Positions 14,978 through 26,933 of a stretch of 64,000 bases of DNA are shown piece after piece. Position 1 is the first letter of the stretch, and each line of letters begins with the position of its first letter. Origin of the DNA: Parasteatoda lunata (Eukaryota; Arthropoda; Arachnida; Araneae; Theridiidae); contig OX421970.1 of assembly GCA_949128135.1 (NCBI GenBank), positions 9,017,882 to 9,081,881 on the forward strand. The letters are read 5' to 3'. A model generated the notes under the pieces. It was not told where the DNA came from. It searched no databases and worked only from the letters and a program-made list of their open reading frames with translations. A program made the position numbers and the translations under genes.

Positions 14978-16076
14978 CAAAAATGACTCCGTTATTTATG
15001 AATCATCCCCATCAAAGTATGTTTTATTAAGCATGTTACCATCGCACTTTGATGTCCGGACCATCATTTTAACGAATCTTTCTTAAATTTAATGCAATAG
15101 TTTTGTATTGCCATTTCAAAATGTTCCATGAGTTTCGTTTAATTTTATTGAACATTTTCAAAGTTATAGCAAAAAAACGTGAGACAAAAAAAAAAAACGT
15201 TTTTTTCTTTAATATAAAAAATGGCCATATCTCCATAAATATTTAAACTAGGTTTTCGAAAGTGTGTCGGGTAAACTAACCAGGGAAGGAACACTTAAGC
15301 TTAGATTGTCTTTAAAAAAATCTTAAAAATTTGAAAGAGTGTAATTTTAGTTAGATGATAGTGTCTACATATTTGTTTTTAAATACAAATTACGCAAAAA
15401 TAAATTAGAAAACTTACATAATTTTGTTTTAAGCTTTTGGTGGTTAAAATAATAAGTAGTAAGATAACCAAGTGAAGGAACAGCTCTTACCAGTGAATAA
15501 ACATTAAACACTTAATTTTGAGACATTTTGATGGTCTTTTTGAATTCATAGGCCATACAAATGTCTAAAAACAAGATTTTGTTAGGAATTATAACATATA
15601 ACCCAACTTAACGTGGAAATTCTTAATTTTTTTTTAGTCATGACTTAGAAAGTGGGGTTGAATACAGAATTAAAAAAAAAATTTTCATTTTCTTTCTTAC
15701 AGTTTGATAGTCGATTCTAAATCATGAATGTTTATTGTTGTGTAATCCAATGATATTTTTATTATTATTATTATTTTATAATTTTTTTGTCTACTCTTTA
15801 CCGCCTTATTTTTTTTACCTTTTTAAGTAATTTTTTTTCTCTTCGTCATACTTTTCTTCCTTTAAGTCTCTTACAATCTCTTCATATTCTTACCATTTTT
15901 TTAAGTTAATACGGAAGGTTATTTCTTTCTTTTTCTTTTTATTTTATCTCTTTTTTTTCCAATATTTCGCCAATGTATCTGTATTTTCAAAATTTCTTCT
16001 GATTTTTAGAATTCTTTACTGGATAATAGATGGGAGAAAAATTTTGAAATTTGAGGAAAATCCATCCCTCATTCAC

Positions 16077-16684
16077 TTATATCTGTAGTGGGTCTTCAGC
16101 AGCACTTACTATTTTCTGTCTTTGATTACTAGTGGAACGAATTGTTTTTGCAACTAACAATGCCTCAAGAAGACTTATCACAATATCAGTTTTCAAGATA
16201 CATTCATTTTTAATGTTAGTTGTTTTAGCTTCAGTGCCAAAGTTTGACATAACCAAATGTTCTTTTTGCAATAAATTCTTCCACATTGAGAAAAGCACAG
16301 ACTATTGGATATTTGGGAGATTAGACTCTTCTGTCAATATTCCTTTAAAAATTTGCAACATTCATTCTCAAGCCTCTGAAGAAATTGCGCATCTTTACTC
16401 TCGAAGTATTTGTTTTATTGAGAAGCTTTCTTGCTCATTAAATCTGTATGTCTGTCTTGAATGCACTTGTTAAAGTAAACGTTTTCAACATCAAATGGAA
16501 AAATACCGCAATTCTTAAAAAGCATTTTAAGTTTTAATTTCATCAGTTGATGCCTCAAAAGTTTATTTAAATATGAGTGTAAGATTCCCTCTACATATTG
16601 TTTTAAATTTTTTTTGTTTTCATGATCTAATGGAAGATTTGCAAAGCAGTCTCGGTCCGATATCGAAAACCATTCAAAGACCAT
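16077..16684 (-). pseudogene. Degraded transposase C-terminal region, tentatively pogo/Tigger-like DDE
   Basis: Minus-strand frames read through FKNCGIFPFDVENV, then FLQRLENECCKFLKEY, then a ~70-residue helix-rich tail, interrupted by stop codons and at least one frameshift. The first string resembles the 'F...GIxPF/D' signature found after the DDE catalytic core in pogo/Tigger/CENP-B-derived proteins, and the second resembles the helical region that follows it. No catalytic Asp/Glu triad lies in the window for this element, so the family is a tentative reading from these motifs alone. Flanking 16685-17561 carries no further recognisable part. Confidence 0.35.
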
Positions 16685-17561
16685 TGTCTAGAAATATGTA
16701 AGACCATTATATACTTGAAATTAAGGGCCAGTTTCGTACTTACATCTATTGAGCTTGGAAAGACTTGACATATTTTAATGATATCCATTTCTATATCTAA
16801 TTCCTTAATAAGTGATTTACAATACAAACAAATCTACCTATAACAGATTTTTCTTTTTTGCCCACAATACAATTTTGTTTATTTCACAATACTCCAAGTA
16901 CAATATATACATTCACCTTTTGAAAAGAAATATTCTTTTCTTCTTTTTGTATATTAAACTTCTGCTAGCTCATATAAAATTTTGGTAAAATTGAACAGGA
17001 TTGAAAGAAAATATTTGTTTAGGATTATATTAAAATAAGTAAATCACTGGTTAAAAATTCTTTGTCTTAAAACTCTCATTTAATCCAAATATCTTGAAAT
17101 TTAATTAATTAATAGAACAATTAAACACACAGATATTCACTCATTATATGACTTTTGAGAGTAATGCTGTGTGATCTGTCGTAGAAAACTAAGCGACGCA
17201 TGGGGACTTAAAATTTTATTCTTATTCTTGATGTTGCAGGATGCTAAAAAAATAGATTGCTAAAACTGCACATGAGCTATCGGCTACATTTTAGGGAGGA
17301 CTTAGAAGATACAATGCCTAATCCGATTAAGCACTCTCTTTTCAGCATGGCTGGAAATGATTTTCAGCATGGTCAAAACGGCAAGTTTCTTGTCAAAGTT
17401 AATGTTTGATGCTGCAAGAGTTAAAAATTAGATTGATAAAGCTGCATTTGAACTATTTGCGATATTTTAGAGTGGGATTCAGAAGACGTAATGTGCAATC
17501 CAATTAAACACTCAGTCTTTACCGAATTACTGGAAATGATAACTACAAACATTTCCACCTA

Positions 17562-18240
17562 GATCCGTGGTGTCTCAGGGGATAGAGTGTTCACCTTCCT
17601 ACAAGGTGAACCGGACTCGATTCCTAGCAATAGGTGTCCGATTCAAATTCCGCAACCTGATCGTACTGAGTGCGAGCTAGCATAAAATATCGTCAGTGGT
17701 AGAAGCATCTTGGGTTAGGGTCCCCTGACCGTCAGGCTAACTGTTGTTGATATGCAAATAAAATCCCATTTTTCTCCTCCCTCGCGAGTGTCGCACATCA
17801 AGTTACGCGAGTTGCGTAATTTGATGTGACAACTTTCCGATAGGGGAAATCGAAATATATTAGTTGTAGAAGCTGACTTAGTTAGTTAGTTAGTTAGTTG
17901 GTTGGTTGATACAGTTGTATTCCTTTTGCATAGCACTGTGTGTGCACGATATTATTTCCGCATTTATATGTTTCAATAAACTCTTTATTTGCCGGCATTT
18001 GCTTCTGTGTTATTCGACATAACAACACTAACCATGAGAGATTTTCCTCTCCATGCAACGCAAATGCTGGTTAGATCCATCAAAAAGTCCTCCACGAAGG
18101 CAAATTTCTCGCAATACTTGATCCAGGAGCTCCCTTGTCTTCTGTATTAGGTTAAAAATTACAAGTCTACTGAATTGAACATTGGTAGTCGTAAAACCAG
18201 AATAGGGTCGGCTGTACAACGGCAGGTATAAAATATAACA
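17562..18240 (+). mobile_element. SINE interrupted by a solo LTR
   Basis: The head carries a pol III A-box-like region (GTGTCTCAGGGGATAGAGTG) and a B box, GGACTCGATTCC (17613-17624). The body matches the SINE at 60.45 kb, including ATCGTCAGTGGTAGAAGC here against ATCATCAGTGGTAGATGG there. After CTAAC at 17737-17741 the similarity stops, and it resumes at 18028 with CTAACCATGAGAG, where the uninterrupted copy has CTAACTGTGGGAG. The distal part (AAAGTCCTCCAC... GGCAAATTTCTC) again matches the second copy. It therefore predates the LTR inserted inside it. The 3' edge near 18240 is approximate. Confidence 0.7.
17742..18027 (+). mobile_element. Solo LTR (286 bp) inside the SINE
   Basis: It starts TGTTGTTG and ends ATAACAACA, giving the TG...CA termini of LTR retroelements with a 7-bp terminal inversion (TGTTGTT/AACAACA). 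It is flanked by identical 5-bp direct repeats CTAAC (17737-17741 and 18028-18032), as made by Ty3/Gypsy- or Bel-type integrases. AATAAA at 17975-17980 lies about 50 bp before the 3' end, as expected for a poly(A) signal in the R region. There is no internal coding region, so it is a solo LTR left by LTR-LTR recombination. It also contains an imperfect hairpin (arms 17791-17808 and 17814-17830, core GCGTAA...TTGATGTG). Confidence 0.8.
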
Positions 18241-18424
18241 TTTACTTTTGCCAAAATGGCAAGTTCTGATAGTAGAAAATCGAGTTACCAAGAGCACTGT
18301 ATGTTATGATTTTATTGTAAAAGTAACACTAGATGTATATTGATGGCTATCCGCCCATGAGATTCGAAAACAACTAAGTATGATTTTAGACGAAAGAGTT
18401 TATTATTTTACCTTTTAGGTTTTA

Positions 18425-19150
18425 TTTATAGGCTATTAAATATCGGGTAAATCGGCTTTAATTTTAAATTGGGTCTACATTGAATGAATAACATCTTTAA
18501 AATATAAAGTGACTCTTACTATTCTATATATGGCCTATATAGGTTGAGTAACGGCTATAAAATATCGGGTCAATTGGTTAATTTCAAATAGGGTCCATAT
18601 TGGCTGAATAACGACTAAAAAATTTTGGATGAAACGAACTATTCTATATAGGGCCCACATTGACTATATAGTGACTTTAAAATTTCAGGTGGATCGTACA
18701 ATTTTTATCTATGGTATATTGGCTGAGTAACGGCTATGAAATATCGGGACAATAGGACAATTTTATGTAGGGTTTATATTGGCTGAATAACGGCTTAAAA
18801 CATCGGTTGTGTCAGACACTTCAATATCAAACCGATATAGAAAATTTTATGAAGGGTTTATATTGGCTGAGTAACGGCTATAAAACATTGGTTTGAGTCT
18901 GACACTTTCATATAGAACCGATAGGCTGAATAACAGCTTTAAAGTATCGGGTGGAATTAACAAATCTGTATAGGACAGATTTTGGGAAAATAAGGGAAAT
19001 AAAATATATCGGTGAATTTGCCAATTTTATGTAAGGTAAACATCGGCTGAATAGTGGCTATAAAATGTCGGGTGAATCGAACATTTCTATATCGGTTCAA
19101 TATTAGTAAAATAATGGTCCTTAAAAACCTTGTTGAGCCAAGATTGGTGA
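18425..19150. repeat. Degenerate ~60-bp minisatellite, about 12 units
   Basis: The motif GGCTATAAAATATCGGG, with variants, recurs at about 18432, 18490, 18552, 18611, 18669, 18730, 18790, 18873, 18932, 18990, 19047 and 19112. Most spacings are 57-62 bp and one is 83 bp. Each unit also contains a TATTGGCTGAATAA block and often TATATAGGG. The array is old (many substitutions) and abuts a Penelope-type RT fragment at its right end. Confidence 0.8.
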
Positions 19151-20150
19151 ATATTGGCCTAATGAGTTCCCAAGTTATTTTGTTGCTAGGGTATGGATTA
19201 TTACTAATAATCAACCAATTTTAGAATATATTGAGCAAAATAAAATTAATTCTATTGCGACTTTTGATTTTCAGGATCCATTTTCAATTCCATTCTAAGC
19301 TAAAAGATGTTCTTTTGAGTTATTACTATGATTATAAAAATACTCTTAATTGCGATTTTGATTATTGGGAAATTCTAATTAACATTTGTCTTTTTAATAA
19401 CTATTTTTACAATGGAAAACATATTTTTGTTCAAATTGATGGAATATCACAGGGATCTAATTTTTCATCTATCTTAGCTGACTTATTTTTATACACTATT
19501 ATGAAAAAAAATATAACTCTTAATATTAAATTTGTTTTATATTTATTGATAATTTCAAAATTATACAGTTTTGTTAAATAATTCCATGAGGAATTAATTT
19601 AGCTTCACAATTGTGATGACAATATTAACTTTAATTTTTTGGATTTCGGTATTGAAAAAGAAGAAAACATCTGCATTGTCGATTTATACGATAAAAGAAA
19701 TGTGTTTAATTTTAATATAAATAAAATGATTTCTTCGCATTCTAATGTTTCTAAAAAACATTGATTTAAATACCATTTTTAATCAAATGAATGGAATCAA
19801 AAGAATATGTAGTAATGTTTATTTTCCCAAAACGCAAACAGACAAACTCTTTAAAAATTTGATTAGAAAAACAATGGATACCCAACTAATTTAATTAAAT
19901 TTTTAAATAAAATCATTGAGTTAATTGTATATAATTATTAATAAATTTTTAAAAAATTTCTTTGTTAACTAAATTTATATTTTTACCATGTTTAAATCTG
20001 ATTCGGGCAAATCCAGGGTTATAAAAAATATCATAGAGATTTTTTTAAAATAAATGTTAATAATTTCTTTAAAATCATTACATATATCAATTAACTAAAA
20101 TTCAACCACACTAACTATAAACTTTGAACTATCCAGTATAATATTATTAC
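19150..20150 (+). pseudogene. Penelope-like element RT fragment (broken)
   Basis: Plus-strand frames carry the order of RT motifs seen in Penelope-like elements: IATFDFQDPFSIPF (motif A, first catalytic Asp in the DF pair) at about 19.25 kb, GISQGSNFSSILADLFL (motif B) at about 19.44-19.49 kb, then IDNFKI (motif C) in another frame at about 19.55 kb. In motif C the usual second Asp of IDD is Asn, so the active site is lost. A stop and frameshifts separate the motifs. Later fragments (LYDKRNVFNF) match LDIRISD...IYDKRRDFKF of the copies at 55-60 kb. The part upstream of motif A, including any nuclease, is missing; the fragment abuts the 60-bp minisatellite. Confidence 0.7.
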
Positions 20151-20599
20151 CTTGAGCAGATTCTGTTCGGGCCAATCAAAGGCAACTAACAAATGAAACG
20201 TGCTTCAGTACTTCAGTAAGGACGCGCCGTAAAAATTCCTGTATCTTTATATATACTTCTATTTTCTTATTTTGCAATCTGTCAAACTAGTTAAGAAAAT
20301 ATTTGAAGTCATTTTCGAAAGATACCGGTATGTAAAAGTTCATTTAAATTCGATACCCGCTTTATATATTACATTTTGTATTTTAATCTGCATGTATATA
20401 TATATATATTTTTGTTTTCTTGCTTTTTATTTCCTATTATTATTTCGTATTTTTTTTTTTGCTTGATATAATTTATTTTGTATTTTTGACTTAATATTTC
20501 TCTTTTTGTTTCTTTTTTTTTTTGTGCTCCTCACACTATTGCATCGGAATATTTTGCTTTGGCTTTCTTAATACAATATCAGAAGCGAGACTTTTTGCG

Positions 20600-20634
20600 G
20601 ATATAATCCTATGAGCTGATGACAAGATTATATC
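20600..20634 (+). other. 3' hairpin with CTGATGA in its loop (diverged)
   Basis: Perfect 9-bp arms GATATAATC (20600-20608) and GATTATATC (20626-20634) enclose a 17-base loop containing CTGATGA (20616-20622). About 45 bases upstream is TTTGGCTT, then CAGAAG, the same order as in the 3' modules at 51.5, 55.0 and 59.95 kb. I read it as the 3' end of the RT fragment starting at 19.15 kb. Confidence 0.5.
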
Positions 20635-22190
20635 TTTTCATTACTTTGTTTTCCAACGTTTAATATTTTTTTAAATAAAATTCTTAATTATTTTTTAAAA
20701 AATTATATTTTTATAATTTTTCTTCTTTTTTCATAAATATTCATTATATTTTTCCACGTTTTCTCAACATTTTTAACATATTTTTTGAGTTCTATAAACT
20801 TGCAGCTTATGCGTAGCATTTTCCTTTTTGACTTTATTATGTTATATATAGATATATATACGTAGTAAATTTACCAAATAACCAACTTTACTATATTATC
20901 GTTTAAGATTTAAACGTACCAAATTTACTTTCCCATGAATACAACATCTATAATAGTTCGAAATGAAAAAATGATTCTAGTTTTATAACTTGAGGGAAAA
21001 TGAAAGTATTATTTAATAATCTCCTTTCAAATTACGTTTTTTAGCAGTCAAATGAGTTTTGATGTTTTTAATCCTACTTTCCTCACAACTAAGTTGTAAG
21101 ATTTTGATTATGTTTTTCCCTCCGCTCAAATGATCCTGCGTGGCAACTGTTCAAAAAAGCATTCAATTTTTATCTTGAAAATTATTTTAAAAATATATGC
21201 TAAAAGCAATAATTACGGTATACCTTATCTATTGAGTATTTTTCTTTTGCTTTGTAAAGCAATATAACCGCTATAATGTCTTTTAGTCGCTAAAGTACAC
21301 TAAGTTAGTGAGAGTATTTGATGATGATTTTATCATGATATCTAAGTGCATGACATTAAAACAATTTGTTTTGCTTAATTTGCCTTTCAACTAAAAATCT
21401 TTTACTAAACGTAGGGCAATAAGAGCCATAAGTTTGAAAAATAGCCTTTTCCAGGAAATTTTAACATTTGAATGGAAAAATTACCAAATTAAAGGTTTAA
21501 AAACCGGTACATTTTTCTGTGTCTTGTTTTCTACCTGTAGACAGATGAGTGCAACATTTTTAAATTTTTATTTAGTCAACAGGACAATACAACAATTGTT
21601 TAATGGAGAACCTATCATAACATTATCATTAAAGCCTATAAATATTATATTTGTGATCCTGATAAGCCAGAAAATAAGGCAAATTAAATCATATTCCATT
21701 AATTTTTTAGCATTTTTTTTCTTCAGAGTAATCTAAAAACATTTTGCTGTGTTTTTTTTAATTGAACAATAATGAAAATATAATCTTTCTTTTACCTACA
21801 ACCATTATTTCTTTCCTGCAGAACTTGAGATAAAATTGCATTTTATTTTCAAATGCCAATTTAAAAAAAAAAATCTTGTTGTAACCCGAAAACGCAATAT
21901 TCTTTGTGATATTTTTGTAATCATCCTATTACGGATTTCTGGTGAAGTAGTAAAGAATGTTAGAAAACTAAAACATTGGAAATATTTTATTGAGAGTTTA
22001 AAAATGTCTAGTTTATTTTGTTTACAAGCACAATAAATTTTCACTATGCGTTGTTAAAATAAAGAATTTAAAACGTTTAAATCAATTTCAATGAAAAAAA
22101 TGTTTTCTCGTTTAGGGAATATAGGGAGTTTCTTAAATGCTGTTAGGATTTGAAATTCTCACATTAACTCTCAAAGTTCTCACAAAGTCT
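20635..22190. other. AT-rich DNA, nothing recognised
   Basis: Open frames of 60-100 codons occur at 21434-22044 on both strands, but they overlap each other, have AT-driven composition and show no motif. Confidence 0.45.
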
Positions 22191-22315
22191 TGCAATGTTT
22201 GGAGTGAGCCTAGAGCTGGTCATAAATTAGTCCTATTGATCGGGATTCGAACCTGAATCACTTCATGAGGAGGTTAGAAATTCATACCCTTTGCTTACCC
22301 ACTGTTTCAAACTTC
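22190..22315 (-). mobile_element. tRNA-derived SINE head fragment
   Basis: Minus strand: GGTTCGAATCCC (22253-22242) is a canonical B box, preceded by a GTGGGTAAGCAAAGGG A-box-like segment at the expected distance. Only the pol III head is evident and the 3' body cannot be followed. Sequence to 24687 is otherwise unremarkable AT-rich DNA. Confidence 0.5.
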
Positions 22316-25264
22316 ATGAAAAAGACTTCTAATTGTATTTTATCTTTAAACATTTGATTCAAATTCTTACAGCCGAAAATATTCCAGATACTTATCTTTT
22401 AATTAGTCAACCTTAAAATAATTTTAATTAAAGTTTTCTTTTCACTAATTTTTATTTTAATAACAGACACGTTTAGCAAATTATCTAGGACAAATCCTGC
22501 CATATTTAATGTGATATCTGTAGTAAAAATCTACAAATTATTATTTAACTAATTTTTTGGACACGTGTAAAATGCAATATTTTTTATTTAAGAAGGAAAA
22601 TTTTTTCTTTTGAAATTTTATATTTGAAATTGTTTCAAGAGGGTAACAACTTTCGTTAACGAACTAACTGTTCATTAAATCTATTTTATACAATTTTAAA
22701 AGCAAAGCGTCAAGTTTCTGAATTAATTACACTATTCATTTAAAATTTAAAACTGCAATTATTAAGATTTGTCTAGTTTTAAATAAGATTATTCGAAGTG
22801 AAGTTCAACATATCAGATAACTAGATTTGAAAATTCTTCTTGAATAAATGGAATTTGCATTCCATATCTGTAATAAAATGAATTTCAAATAATACTGTTA
22901 AATTGTAATTAAATAGCAAATTTCTGAATTATCGGAAAAGATGGAATCTGCTTAAGGACATCAAGAATGGAGAACATAAACATTAATATTGGACTAACAT
23001 TCGGAAAATTTAATATAGAATTAGAAATAGATTATTCAACAAAGCCATTCAATATCTAAGATACTATGAAGGAAAGCTTATTGGTCGAATTGATTAAAAT
23101 CACAAATCACTTCAAAGTTTAATTATCTAAACTTGGAAACGTAATTTAGCGTATAACATAGATAATTTAAGAATCTATGAGCATTTATCGTTTGATGACA
23201 AATAATTATAGATAAAATGGATTTTTTAGCAACATATCACGAATTTCTTACTTTATTTTTTTTAATCAATTAGAATGGTTTATCTTTCATCTAAAAAATG
23301 ACATGTAATTTTGTTTTATCTTTCTATCTAGTTCTACAACGAACTCTAAATTACGCTTACAATTAAAGTTTTACCTGCTAATAAATTTAAACAAACAAAA
23401 TGTTCAACGGACCGCAACATAAGCTTTATGAAACGTTTTCTTACAATGTTCAATGCCGTGTATATATAGCAAACATCATTTTATCACATTTAACAATAAT
23501 TGTTTTTATTTTCACAATTAATTTAACTATTATATAATTATAATTATTGATATAATCAGCATTTATAATTACACCTGGATGAAATTACTCTTGACCGTTG
23601 AGGTTTAAAGCTCTTATTGCTTAGACGTGTTTATGTATGGGTTGCTATTCCCTCAAATGTTACGTAGTATCTGCATCCAACAAGTTCTTCAATTCATTGG
23701 CATAAAATATTGAGAACATATTCAAAACAATAAACTGAATCTTATTTTAAAGTTGGTGAAAATTAAAATTGAGACTCTTTAATGGGGCCATAATATTTCA
23801 ATCATGCACCATTCCTGCACCTGACACTGTTAATAAACGATTAGACTTTTTTTTAAAAAATAAATACATTTTTAATAATAGCGTGTACTACTATCTGTAC
23901 TAATTGTCAATTAGTACAGAATGTACAGTTATCCATGATTAACCACCTCTTGTGCAAATAGAAGATGAGACACATAATAGGAGATGGCTCATTCACACCC
24001 AACAATTATTACGCAGCACATGAAAAAAATGCTGAACTGGAGAATATGGCAAATAAAGAATTACAGAGCAGAAAATTATGACAACATAAAGAATTGCATT
24101 GAAACAAAAATAATTGCTAATTAAAGGATTTTTTTTTATTTCCTTAAATTGAACTTTACAAAAACTACAGATCTCTACCTTTGAGCTTATTATATATTTT
24201 CGGAACTTTCATATATCAAAAGTTTCCTATAAAATATTTCATTCCTTATATAGGCTGTAATCACTTTGCATTAAGGGTCTTCGAGATTTTCTAATTGCTT
24301 ATTATTATTGATTTGCTTGCTTTAAAGCTAAATAATTTACAACCAAAATTATATATATTACAACAGTGCCATAGTTCTAAGCTGGAAGTACAAAGTACAG
24401 TGACTGATCAAAAATAAAAGCAATTTTGTAGCTAAAATTTTGCAAATGATGAAACTAAAATTTCCTTAATTGGCAACCATATTGAAGTAAGGATTTTCCC
24501 TAGTGTCCAAATCAAGCAAAATTATTGTTGCTTTTTTTTAAAAATATAGCCAGGTTGTATTGAATTAATAAATTAGCTGCCCGTAATGCATTTATCAAAC
24601 CACAAAATTTTCTGTGCAGTAACAATTTGCAAAATATAATTGTAAAAATTATTTAAAAAATAATGAAATATTTTTCTCTGGATAGCTTACAGTGCGCAAA
24701 AAATGGTCCACCCTGACCTTTTGATCTAATGATCGGATCTGGTTTTAGGACTCAATCTTAATGGGACTTAAACTACGCTAATTAATTAATGCAGCAGATA
24801 TTTTAAGTTAAGAAATCAGACACAAAAACGTACTTTCTTTGAATAAACCTAATTTTTCTAACATATTCCGCATAATTTGGTCAGGAGAACGGTTCTAAGT
24901 TTGGACCCCTTAATGCTATTTTTGATTTTGTTAACAAAATAAAAAAAAAATTATAAAATTCATTTCCATATAGAATTCGATATAGAATAAGATAATTCCA
25001 TGCAAAAAATAAATTTTAGTAAATATTCATTATTTTATTTAATATTAGTCAAAAAATTTTTATTACAATTTTTACATCATTTTAAAGTATTTAATTGTAT
25101 ATGGCAAAATCCAAAATTTGATAGTTCCTGAGAAATTTATTTTTAAACATACGACTTTTTCAAAATTCGATTTCTCAGAAACTCGACTAAATTCGCCCAA
25201 ATTTTGTATTTTGTCACGTTAATTTACATATTTAAAAATAATGTAAAACATCCTTTGGCAAACC

Positions 25265-26795
25265 CAGTGGTTCCCAACCTTTTGTGGACCATCGCACCCC
25301 TCTTGAGGTTGGCTGACACATATCGCCCCTTTCTCTCTTTGTTCAAAAACCATTCATTGTTGCTTGTGAGTCACCAAACACTGAAAATATGCTAAGTTAT
25401 ATTTGATTTTAATTTAAATTATGATGTAAATTAGGAGGCAATTTTATCCTGGCAATTTTATTAATTAAAAAAAAATTTGCTTTTTTTCAGAAAGAAGTGA
25501 TGTTTAAAACGGAATCATCAAAACAAAAGTAAATTTTTTTAAATTCATATTTTAATGTAATCAAGAAAAATTTGAAACGTTAACAACTAAAATTTGAGAA
25601 AAAAATGAAGAGTGAGAAAGTACATGTTTACCACCTCAATGACTGCCCCGTGATTGGTGTATTTCAGTTAAAGCTTGAATGTTAGGTTTTATATTCGTCA
25701 AATTTAAACGCAGATCTCCTTTGAAGCAAATGTCCAACCTATTTCTTTGCTTTGTGAGCATCTGCCGACAGAACTAAATCCTCTTTCCACTAAATATGTT
25801 GACGGGGATGAGATGAGGAGCGGTTCAGTTTGTTTCCACAATTGTGGATAAGTGTTCATAAGCTTTACCCAAGCTAACTAGTAAATGTATTTTTTAAAGA
25901 CGACTTTAGCCTCACAGTCATACTTCAAATCTAAAAACTCAGTCTGCAAAGAGGAAGTGAGCTCATCAACAGCTTCAAAAGAGAAAGGATCGAAAATCCA
26001 ATCCGGAATTTCCAATTTCATCAAATCTTTAAATCTTGATTCCATTTCAATTTTTAACTGATCAAGGGGATCAGTAAAAATTGAGATTTTATTTTCGAGA
26101 ATCTCGATATCTGCCATTGAACACTTTTTAAGAGCTGGAAATTGCATTAACTATTTGCGACCAATGTTTGACTTGTAGATATCAAACTTGGCGATGAATG
26201 AAGATATGATTTCCTTAGCCTTGATAATGTTCATTTTATTTCCTTGAAGTTTTAGGTTGATTTCGTTCATTTTTTCAAAAATATCCGTGAGGTACGCAGT
26301 TTCCAACTTGCGTTGCTTCAAACTCTCACTTAAAAAAAGATTAGTGGTGTCGAGAAACTCAGTAACCGAGTTAAACAATTTGAAGAAACGGGTCAAACAG
26401 TTTCCTTTTGAAAGCCATCTCACAGTTGTATGTAGAAGCAAGCGTTCGAAATCTTCATCAATTTCATGGCAAAGTTCTCGGAACAAACGGTCATTGAGAG
26501 AATTAGCTTTGATTTTATTGATGCAAGAAATAATGAATTGTAAAGTGTCATGCAGGGCACCATTCATTTTTTTTTTGCAGCCAAATGTTGACGATTAATG
26601 ACACAATGAATGGTGATAACCTCCGGTACTTCTTTTTTAAGGTGTGCCAGAAACCCAGTATGACGACCAGTCATGACAGGAGCACCATCTGTTGCACAAG
26701 CACTTACAGTTGTAAGGGGAATTTCTATTTCCTCAAAATAATCTTTGACAAATTTAAAAATCGACAATCCTTTTGTATCAGTGATCAAAGCTCTT
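25265..26795 (-). mobile_element. hAT transposon remnant nested in copy A
   Basis: The left end is CAGTGGTTCCCAACCTTTTG, a typical hAT terminus. The minus-strand transposase remnant follows. The opposite end is missing: hAT coding sequence stops at about 26.79 kb and mariner-element sequence resumes at once, so its 5' end was deleted. No 8-bp target duplication can be assigned for that reason. Confidence 0.7.
25636..26788 (-). pseudogene. hAT (Buster-like) transposase pseudogene
   Basis: A cut-and-paste transposase remnant, reading from high to low coordinates. It contains SACATDGAPVMTGRHTGFL (the DG-containing core motif of this group), a conserved 'vINRQHLAAK' segment, LLLHTTVRWLSKGNCLTRFF, the LEIPDWIFDPF region, and finally STYLVERGFSSV (hATC dimerisation motif) with LTNIKPNIQAL at about 25.65-25.75 kb. 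The N-terminal BED zinc finger and first catalytic Asp region are absent. Breaks: a frameshift in an A-run at about 26570, an in-frame TAG at 26151-26153, and further shifts after about 25880. The motif set resembles the Buster group related to host genes ZBED5/ZBED8/FAM200; it is dead as it stands. Confidence 0.8.
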
Positions 26796-26933
26796 GTAAT
26801 ATCGTCAGCACTTATTAATAGGCATATTTGAAGTCACCCCCTCAAACCATTAAGATTGAGTACTAAACAGTGAAGCGTTCTTTAGATCAAAAGTTAATCA
26901 TGGCGGCCAGTTTTTTATATTTTTTTATTTTGT

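Larger units (their letters stand above)
24690..26932. mobile_element. Mariner-like foldback element, copy A (carries hAT debris)
   Basis: It starts at TA/CAGTGCGCAAAAAATGG and continues through TTTTGATCTAATGATCGGATC. The right side (26.82-26.91 kb) is the reverse complement of the same family: AGCATATTTG-like, CCATTAAGATTGAG and TTAGATCAAAAGTTA...GGCGGCCAG. The TA flank and CAGT start fit the Tc1/mariner superfamily. The extreme right end is degraded (TTTTTATTTTGTA). The same family appears at 46.53-47.42 and 52.76-54.28 kb. The inner left arm, ending about 25264, matches copy C at 53.3-53.4 kb. No mariner transposase is present. Confidence 0.65.

Noticed and set aside
24408..24440. Mariner-like terminus (TACAGTGACTGATCAAAAAT)
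   Set aside because: No inverted partner was found within the next kilobase, so it is not listed as an element.
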